This document shows positions 42,892-48,442 of a DNA stretch of 48,442 bases, piece after piece (positions within the stretch are counted from its first letter, which is position 1; the number at the start of each line of letters is the position of its first letter). The translations under genes were made by a program, and so were the position numbers. Under the pieces are notes generated by a model that made no database searches, was not told the origin of the DNA, and saw only the letters and a list, made by a program, of their open reading frames with translations. This DNA comes from JBAXAM01 sp964565935 (GTDB lineage: Bacteria > Pseudomonadota > Gammaproteobacteria > UBA9339), in the NCBI GenBank assembly GCA_964565935.1, contig CAZMGW010000006.1, forward strand, positions 1-48,442, written 5' to 3'.

Positions 42892-44331
42892 ATGAATCAA
42901 ATTATGAAAAAAGAGGTTGTTGGAGAAATATACAACGGTGATAGACTAACTTTTGTGCCACATCGGTTGTTGCAGCTTGGTGAGGATAAAATTGCTGTTA
43001 TCTCAGAAAACAGCAGTGGTTGGTGTGTGACGAACATAGAGGATTATTTGCAGATAAAGGATTTTTTTTCGAAGGGAAAGGTGGTTTTTGATAACAGTTT
43101 TGGGGATAAAAGAACTGATTTTGTGCAGTCGCTTTGGCGGTCAGATCTTTTAGAAAAAAACGGGACCTGTTTAAGCCAGCTAATTCAGCCTTTCCCTTCT
43201 GTTCTTTTGGTTTTAAAAATTACGGGCAACTGTAATTTTAACTGCTCGTATTGCTATGATTATAGTGATGCTAGAGTTGGTACAATTATTCCCATAGATA
43301 AAGTAAAAGAGACAATTTCTTATGTTTTGTCGCAGAATCGAGGGTTAAATATAGTGATGCATGGCGGCGAACCGCTGCTGCACTTTCCGCTGATTAAAGA
43401 AATAGTCGAATTTACTGTCAAAGCTGCTGGCACTACCAAGCGAACGAATTTTTTTATTCAAACCAATGGTTCGTTGTTTAGCAAGGAAGTGGTAGCGTTT
43501 TTGGACAAATATAATTTTTTTGTTGGATTGTCTTTGGATGGCATGACCGAAAAATCCAATGCATGTAGAGCTGTGAAATCTGGCGCAACTTGTCTTGAGA
43601 TCTTTAATAAAAACATTAAAGAATATGGAAAGTTTTTAAGGAGACGCGCGGGAATTGTGTGCACTTTAAGTCAACGCAACCTAGAGGAATTTCCAAATTT
43701 TGTTTTATGGCTACAAGATCTCGGCATTGGTGGTATTACCATAAGCCCCCTAGTTCCTGCTGGAAAAGGAGCACAAACAACAAGTGACCTCATTTCTTCG
43801 GATGAATATATAAAACTGCTTGATGTGTTAATAAACATGATAAAAACTAAAGAAATAGAGCGTATATCGGTAGAGAGTATTAACAAATTCGTTAGTAGTT
43901 TAGTTGGACTGCAAGCAAATGATTTATGTCATTCAAACCCATGCGGGGCTGGTGGGGATTTTTTAGCAATTGACTCTAAGGGTAATTATAGGGCGTGCGA
44001 TTGCGTGTATCATGATTATTTTTTGTTAGATAACAAAACAACTTGTATTTTTAACACAAGAAGCAAGTTATTAAACAGACGCGAATACATGAAGAACCAT
44101 GCTTGTGTCAACTGCGCCATATTTGGTTTATGTGGCGGGGGTTGCATAGCTGAGGCAATAACAAATACTGGCGTAGCCGAGGCATTACCTGAGAAAAGCT
44201 GTAAAGTGAAAAAATTTTTTTATAGAACCCTTCTTAAAGAATACGCTTTTGATAAAGAGCGTCCGTTGTTTGCATACTATTCGCGACTTGCAGGGGTTAA
44301 AAGTAGGCTTAATGAAAAGGCAGTTGTGTGA
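42892..44331 (+). CDS. radical SAM/SPASM peptide maturase
   Basis: This 479-residue enzyme has the radical SAM cluster motif C114-N-F-N-C118-S-Y-C121, the GGEPLLHFP motif at about residues 157-165, and a C-terminal SPASM domain with CGAGGDFLAIDSKGNYRACDC and CVNCAIFGLCGGGC for two auxiliary iron-sulfur clusters. Residues 1-95 precede the radical SAM core and may include a leader-recognition region. The layout is that of XyeB/FxsB/DarE-type cyclophane-forming maturases. ATG 42892 follows GGGGGTAA; a frame opening at 42793 is rejected. The peptide upstream is the presumed substrate. Which crosslink it forms is unknown. Confidence 0.88.
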   Translation: MNQIMKKEVVGEIYNGDRLTFVPHRLLQLGEDKIAVISENSSGWCVTNIEDYLQIKDFFSKGKVVFDNSFGDKRTDFVQSLWRSDLLEKNGTCLSQLIQPFPSVLLVLKITGNCNFNCSYCYDYSDARVGTIIPIDKVKETISYVLSQNRGLNIVMHGGEPLLHFPLIKEIVEFTVKAAGTTKRTNFFIQTNGSLFSKEVVAFLDKYNFFVGLSLDGMTEKSNACRAVKSGATCLEIFNKNIKEYGKFLRRRAGIVCTLSQRNLEEFPNFVLWLQDLGIGGITISPLVPAGKGAQTTSDLISSDEYIKLLDVLINMIKTKEIERISVESINKFVSSLVGLQANDLCHSNPCGAGGDFLAIDSKGNYRACDCVYHDYFLLDNKTTCIFNTRSKLLNRREYMKNHACVNCAIFGLCGGGCIAEAITNTGVAEALPEKSCKVKKFFYRTLLKEYAFDKERPLFAYYSRLAGVKSRLNEKAVV

Positions 44332-44341
44332 TTTATTGATT

Positions 44342-44373
44342 TTGACGCAGTGATGTAAAAGTGTTACACTGCG
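44342..44373 (+). promoter_or_regulatory. autoregulated promoter of the RelE-type toxin-antitoxin operon
   Basis: TTGACG at 44342-44347 and TACACT at 44365-44370 are separated by 17 bases. A perfect inverted repeat CGCAGTG (44346-44352)/CACTGCG (44367-44373) and the smaller palindrome AGTG-TTA-CACT span the -10. This is the expected layout for repression by the RHH antitoxin. It also shows that the toxin-antitoxin genes need not be co-transcribed with the RiPP genes. Confidence 0.7.
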
Positions 44374-44403
44374 CCTGTTTTAAACTTAAATAAGAGACAC
44401 ATC

Positions 44404-44625
44404 ATGGCAACAAAAAACCCGAGAATCAACGTGACTTTTGAAGAAGCTACCGCTGGATTGCTTGCGCATTTAGCGCTGCAAGAAAACAAATCTGTAGCAA
44501 GTCTTGTTCGCGAACTGGCTCTCAAAGCACTAGAAATGCGTGAGGATTTATATTTATCTAAAGTAGCCGAAAAGTTAGATAAGGATGGAGTTAAAACATA
44601 TAGTCACCATGAAGCATGGAAATAA
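44404..44625 (+). CDS. RHH-type antitoxin (RelB-like)
   Basis: The 73-residue protein has a ribbon-helix-helix pattern: strand RINVTFEEAT, then helices AGLLAHLALQENK and SVASLVRELALKALEMR. The C-terminal tail with AEKLDKDGVKTYSHHEAWK is the kind that binds a RelE/ParE toxin. The toxin gene overlaps it by ten bases. A short ribosome site (AAGAGA) precedes the ATG. Together with the promoter dyad it forms a complete autoregulated unit. Confidence 0.83.
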   Translation: MATKNPRINVTFEEATAGLLAHLALQENKSVASLVRELALKALEMREDLYLSKVAEKLDKDGVKTYSHHEAWK

Positions 44626-44894
44626 AATATCAAATTCGTTATCAGGAAGAAGTGGTGCGCAAACATATCCCGAAACTCTCATCGAGCGCTAAAATACTCA
44701 TCAAGCGTTCTGTCGAGGAGCGTCTTATGGTGGACCCCATTGGTTTTGGTAAACCCCTGCGTTACAGCCTTAAAGGACATAGGCGATTGCGTGTTAGCGA
44801 TTACCGCATTGTCTACCGTATTGAAGCTGAAACAAACACGGTTGTTATCGTTGCTATTAAGCACCGTAAAGATGTTTATGAGGATATTAAATGA
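44616..44894 (+). CDS. RelE/ParE-superfamily toxin
   Basis: This 92-residue protein has the RelE fold pattern: a first helix with IRYQEEVVRKHIPKLSSSAKILIKRSVEERL, then PLRYSLKGHRRLRVSDYRIVYRIEAETNTVVIVAIKHRKDVYE, with the Arg/Tyr and HRKxVY motif characteristic of RelE mRNA interferases. Length is typical. It overlaps its antitoxin gene by ten bases and shares an ATGA overlap with the peptidase gene that follows. Confidence 0.9.
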   Translation: MEIKYQIRYQEEVVRKHIPKLSSSAKILIKRSVEERLMVDPIGFGKPLRYSLKGHRRLRVSDYRIVYRIEAETNTVVIVAIKHRKDVYEDIK

Positions 44895-46597
44895 TATCGA
44901 TAACAAAATTAGCTAAATGTTTTTTACTTTTAATTATAAGTTGTATTCCCAGTTTAGTTTTTGCGAATACTTATTCGGCAATTAATTATACTATTACTCC
45001 GGGGTTTACCGGCAGCGTGCCATTTGTCAAAGTGGAAACGGAAATAAAGGGACAGTTGTCGGGAAAAGTCGTTGTTGATTTTCCCTACAAATGGGGTGGA
45101 GTTGATTACACTAAGCAAATAAAAAACTTCAAGCTTGATCATCCTCAAGGAAAAGCACAGCTCAAAAAACACAGTGCTATTATAACAGTCCCAAAAACTG
45201 ACAGTATTGGTTTGGCTTATGAGGTTCATCAAAAACCAGGTAACCCTTCAAATGTGCATGAAACCATAATTCGTAAGGATTTAGTTCATGCAATTGGCAA
45301 CGGTATTTTTGTTATCCCCCATGCTTTGCAAGGATCAGACAAAAAAATCGACTTTAACATCACCTGGAATGACATTCCCAAAGACTGGAAAACTTTGTCG
45401 AGTCACAGTATCGCTAGATCCTTTAAGTTTGTAGACACAACCTCTAAACTCTTACATGCTATTTACGTAGCTGGGAATCTGCGCATCAATCAGATTGTTG
45501 ATACTGAAAGCCCGGTATATTTATCTCTTTACGGCAATTTCGATCTACCGGATGCTTCAATTACCTCCAACCTGCGTGAAATTATCAAAGCCCAACGGGC
45601 GTTTTTTAATGATTATGACTTTCCGTATTATGCAATTAGTATAATTGAGAGCGACGACCCTTCTTTTGGGGGAACTGGATTGTACAATAGTTTTGCTGGA
45701 TATTTGCCGAATAAAACGATGGGTAAGTATTTGCCAAACAAGTCGGGTAAGTTTCTGCAATATATATTTCTTGCCCACGAACATTTCCACAATTGGATAG
45801 GTGGTAAAATACATAATAATGAGCAAGAAGAGTTAAACTATTGGTGGACTGAAGGGTTTACCGATTACTACTCAAGAGTATTGGCGCTGCGTTCGGGTGG
45901 AATTTCACTTGAAGAATTTATAGATGAGTGTAATCAAATTTTAAGAGCCTATTATTTGTCTCCAGCATTAAACGCGCCTAACAAAAGAATAAAGAAAGAT
46001 TTCTGGAGAAACTTGGATGTGCAAAAACTGCCATATTACCGCGGTTTTATTTTTGCGATTTATCTAAATTATTTGATCAAAAAAAACAACCCCGATAACT
46101 CGCTAGACAATGTTATGTTAGATCTTTTTAAAAATGCTGAGCATAAAAATTTTTCCACACCTTATTTTGAAAAAATTGTTAAAACTTATGTTCTCCTGGG
46201 TGTTTCTAACGATGTTTCCATGTTTATAAATAAAGGTAAGACAATTGAGCTAAACGGCGTATCCAGATTTTTGCCTTTAGAGAAAATCAAGATGGGTTCC
46301 TATTATCTTGGATGCAACAGAAAAGCATTTAACAAAGAACATATCATTAAAAAGATTGACCGAAGAAGCAACGCTTATAAAGCCGGATTGCGTAATGGCG
46401 ATAAAATCATTGAGTGGAGCAGTATGTCTTGGCAAAGTGAAAAAAGTCCCGATCAAATAATAACAATTAAAACAGCCGACAAAACTTTTGAATTCAAACC
46501 AGAAAGCCCCTATAAGAAAAATATAATATACCAATTCAAACCAAATTTATCTCAAGCAGACAAAGATAAAATTAAGATTTTCTTTGGCGCGAAATAA
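44891..46597 (+). CDS. exported M61-like (glycyl aminopeptidase) metallopeptidase
   Basis: The protein has a signal peptide (about residues 1-25 ending VFA) and a central catalytic domain with H296-E-H-F-H300, the HExxH zinc motif, and a downstream WWTEGFTDYYSR segment supplying the third ligand Glu. This is the M61 peptidase arrangement. The C-terminal part (about 475-568) has SNAYKAGLRNGDKIIEW, a PDZ-like motif. Length is 568 residues. Its ATG overlaps the RelE toxin stop (ATGA), so it is translationally coupled to a toxin-antitoxin pair, an odd partner. Substrate unknown; it acts in the periplasm. Confidence 0.82.
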   Translation: MISITKLAKCFLLLIISCIPSLVFANTYSAINYTITPGFTGSVPFVKVETEIKGQLSGKVVVDFPYKWGGVDYTKQIKNFKLDHPQGKAQLKKHSAIITVPKTDSIGLAYEVHQKPGNPSNVHETIIRKDLVHAIGNGIFVIPHALQGSDKKIDFNITWNDIPKDWKTLSSHSIARSFKFVDTTSKLLHAIYVAGNLRINQIVDTESPVYLSLYGNFDLPDASITSNLREIIKAQRAFFNDYDFPYYAISIIESDDPSFGGTGLYNSFAGYLPNKTMGKYLPNKSGKFLQYIFLAHEHFHNWIGGKIHNNEQEELNYWWTEGFTDYYSRVLALRSGGISLEEFIDECNQILRAYYLSPALNAPNKRIKKDFWRNLDVQKLPYYRGFIFAIYLNYLIKKNNPDNSLDNVMLDLFKNAEHKNFSTPYFEKIVKTYVLLGVSNDVSMFINKGKTIELNGVSRFLPLEKIKMGSYYLGCNRKAFNKEHIIKKIDRRSNAYKAGLRNGDKIIEWSSMSWQSEKSPDQIITIKTADKTFEFKPESPYKKNIIYQFKPNLSQADKDKIKIFFGAK

Positions 46598-46603
46598 TTT
46601 GCT

Positions 46604-47092
46604 TTAAGGATGTCCATTGATTCTCATTAAAGTCACAAACCGGCAAGGATACGAACTTGTTTGCGCCGCTTGCTCATCAATAATATCCCATTCGCTCGCC
46701 CGCCACTCGGGAAAATAAGCATCACCGTCAAATTGATGATCAATAAAAGTCAGATACATTTTATTAACAAATGGCAAAAATTGGCGATAAACAGATTCAC
46801 CACCGATGACCATAACCTCAGTATCATCGCGATATAAATCTAAAACAGCGGCAACGGAATGAACGATTTCGCAATCAGGTAAGTGCAGCGAAGGATTGTG
46901 CGAAAGAACGATATTGCGCGAATTTTTTATTGGTTTGCCGATCGATTCATAAGTTTTACGCCCCATAATAATCGGTTTGCCATAAATTAACTTATAAAAC
47001 CGATCCAAGTCTTCAGGGATGCACCAAGGCAGTTTATTGTTTTTACCAATAATGTTATTAGAGGCTATGGCAACGATTATGGAAAAAGACAT
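46604..47092 (-). CDS. folA: dihydrofolate reductase FolA
   Basis: FolA reduces dihydrofolate to tetrahydrofolate. Motifs include IVAIASNNIIGKNNKLPWCIPEDLDRFYKLIYGKPIIMGRKTYESIG at the N-terminus and VMVIGGESVYRQFLP (GG-x-x-V-Y) later. Length is 162 residues, normal for chromosomal DHFR. It converges with the M61 gene, the stops only six bases apart, and it lies 42 bases downstream of dnaJ on the same strand. Confidence 0.95.
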   Translation of the reverse strand: MSFSIIVAIASNNIIGKNNKLPWCIPEDLDRFYKLIYGKPIIMGRKTYESIGKPIKNSRNIVLSHNPSLHLPDCEIVHSVAAVLDLYRDDTEVMVIGGESVYRQFLPFVNKMYLTFIDHQFDGDAYFPEWRASEWDIIDEQAAQTSSYPCRFVTLMRINGHP

Positions 47093-47134
47093 TATATCCT
47101 TAATTATTTAAACGCAGGCCAAAGCTTGTGCAAT

Positions 47135-48289
47135 TTATTGAGCAAACTTCCCAAAAAAATCTTTGATGGAATCAAACCAGCCTTTGGACATCGGACTGTG
47201 TTTTTTTCGATCTTTGGCAAGCAAATCGTCAAACTTGCGCAATGCTTCTTTTTGGTCTGGATTTAGTTTGATGGGGGTTTCTACTACAATCTTGCAGAAT
47301 AAATCGCCATGACCACCATGGATGCCTTTAATTCCTTTGCCAGACAAGCGTAGCATGCCGCCAGATTGGGTTTCTGGATGAATTTTAAGCTTAACTTTGC
47401 CTTCCAGGGTTGGGAGCTCATACTCATCACCTAATGCAGCGCTCGCAAAACTTATGGGCACATCACAATATAAATTTAAACCTTCTCGTTTGAAAAACTT
47501 ATGAGGTTTAATTGCGATTTGTACATACAAATCTCCGGCTGGGGCGCCATTTAGGCCAGCATTACCCTCTCCTGTTAGGCGAATACGATCGCCGTTATCA
47601 ATACCGGCGGGGATTTTAACTGATAGAGTTTTTTGTATTTGAATTTGGCCATTACCATGACATTTGCCACAAGGATCAGAAATAGTTTTACCGGCTCCAC
47701 GACAGGCGTGACAAGTTTGTTGGATTGAGAAAAAGCCTTGTTGCATATAAACTTGACCACTACCGCCACAAGTTTTGCAGGTTACTGGTTTGGTGCCTTT
47801 GCGCGCACCAGTGCCACCACATTCTTCGCAATGAATCATTTGCGGGACTTTTATTGTGGTTGTCGTACCATGAACGGCCTCTTCTAGGCTGATTTTTACA
47901 TTAGTGACCAAGTCATGACCACGTTGATTACGTTCCCTTTCTCTACCACCACGTGCGCCACCAAAAATGTCGCCAAAGATATCGCCGAAAATGTCGCTGG
48001 CATTACCAAAACCACTGAATCCTTCAAAACCACCAGGCCCACCGCCGCCACCTTTAGTTGCATTTTCAAAGCCGTCAGGACCAAGTTGATCATAAAGCGA
48101 GCGTTTTTTGTCGTCAGATAATATTGAATAGGCTTCCTGGAGTTCTTTGAACTTGTTTTCGGCGTCTTTGTTATTTGGATTACGATCAGGATGGTGCTTC
48201 ATCGCTAAACGGCGATAAGCTTTTTTGATTTCTTCAGCGGAGGCTCCTTTGGAAACACCCAGAACCTCATAGTAGTCTTTTTTTGCCAT
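47135..48289 (-). CDS. dnaJ: chaperone DnaJ
   Basis: DnaJ stimulates the ATPase of DnaK. The protein has the J domain with HPD in MKHHPDRNP, a Gly/Phe-rich region (about 70-120), and four CxxCxGxG-type zinc repeats (CEECGGTG, CKTCGGSG, CHACRGAG, CGKCHGNG), then the C-terminal substrate-binding domains. ATG 48289 gives 384 residues starting MAKKDYYEVLG, the canonical start; 11 codons further upstream are discarded. dnaK would be expected beyond the right window edge. Confidence 0.97.
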   Translation of the reverse strand: MAKKDYYEVLGVSKGASAEEIKKAYRRLAMKHHPDRNPNNKDAENKFKELQEAYSILSDDKKRSLYDQLGPDGFENATKGGGGGPGGFEGFSGFGNASDIFGDIFGDIFGGARGGRERERNQRGHDLVTNVKISLEEAVHGTTTTIKVPQMIHCEECGGTGARKGTKPVTCKTCGGSGQVYMQQGFFSIQQTCHACRGAGKTISDPCGKCHGNGQIQIQKTLSVKIPAGIDNGDRIRLTGEGNAGLNGAPAGDLYVQIAIKPHKFFKREGLNLYCDVPISFASAALGDEYELPTLEGKVKLKIHPETQSGGMLRLSGKGIKGIHGGHGDLFCKIVVETPIKLNPDQKEALRKFDDLLAKDRKKHSPMSKGWFDSIKDFFGKFAQ

Positions 48290-48396
48290 GATGTTGCCTA
48301 ATCCATTGTCCTGTTTCTGCACACAATGCGCTCTTCTTTAATCAGAATAGTTTTATTCCGCTCCTTCGGAGCTTTAAATCTAATCATTCATTTTAC

Positions 48397-48437
48397 CCAG
48401 CCCTGCGCCGCAAAAAATGCGGCTTAGGCTGGGCTGG
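48397..48437. repeat. long imperfect hairpin upstream of dnaJ
   Basis: CCAGCCC (48397-48403) pairs with GGGCTGG (48431-48437), and GCCGCA (48407-48412) with TGCGGC (48418-48423), around an A/T loop. A second small hairpin, GCTCC-TTC-GGAGC, lies at 48360-48372. They occupy the 153-base leader of dnaJ and could be an intercistronic processing structure or REP-like repeats. Confidence 0.6.
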
Positions 48438-48442
48438 TGAAG

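Noticed and set aside
44891..46597. M61-like peptidase as a dedicated RiPP leader protease
   Set aside because: It is coupled to the toxin-antitoxin pair, which has its own promoter, and leader removal is usually by C39 or other families; kept only as an untested idea.

Overview
The window looks like a chromosomal contig of a low-to-moderate GC gammaproteobacterium with a host-associated, probably intracellular lifestyle. The gene order smc-zipA-ligA, the Tol-Pal block tolA-tolB-pal-cpoB and the tgt-yajC-secD-secF block are typical of gammaproteobacteria. A Tlc-type ATP/ADP translocase, a P-type (Trb) type IV secretion cluster and an exported leucine-rich-repeat protein suggest a relative of Legionellales/Coxiellaceae. 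That placement is an inference; no rRNA or other decisive marker is present. A run of ten N at 24203-24212 shows that the sequence is a scaffolded draft.

Layout. 1-6120 (+): Trb/VirB-like type IV secretion genes trbF, trbG, trbI, trbL, a TraF-like S26 peptidase and the ATPase trbB. 6248-7189 (+): exported LRR protein, closed by a bidirectional terminator. 7296-9107 (-): three MSHA-type minor prepilins and a ferritin-like protein. 9180-9933 (-): tRNA-Arg(CCU), maf and tRNA-Ala(CGC). 10116-16308 (+): smc, zipA, ligA. 16319-16715: frameshifted HAD-like remnant. 16760-19045 (+): beta-CASP metallo-hydrolase and prmB. 19031-24836 (-): aroK, metK and an Mla-like lipid transport operon headed by yggS. 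24942-28871 (+): tolA, tolB, pal, cpoB, with a nested-palindrome element between tolB and pal. 29068-31811 (+): accessory block with a DUF2975/XRE pair, a two-lobed aspartic protease, a RHH/MazF toxin-antitoxin pair and a PNPOx-fold protein. 31854-34741 (-): ATP/ADP translocase and a porin. 34761-42261 (-): secF, secD, yajC, tgt, a folK-folP fusion, an exported zeta-toxin-like kinase, folB, folE. 42569-46597 (+): RiPP precursor and radical SAM/SPASM maturase, a RelB/RelE-type pair and an M61-like peptidase. 46604-48289 (-): folA and dnaJ.

The most interesting unit is 42569-44331. A 68-residue peptide ends in a GG motif and a short core with Trp at every fourth residue. It is followed by a radical SAM enzyme with a SPASM domain. 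This is the architecture of a cyclophane-type RiPP (triceptide/darobactin-like), but with no dedicated exporter or protease beside it and with a core I do not recognise. Folate synthesis is unusually concentrated: folE, folB, folKP and folA all lie within about 8 kb. The accessory genes sit in discrete strand-consistent blocks between conserved housekeeping operons.
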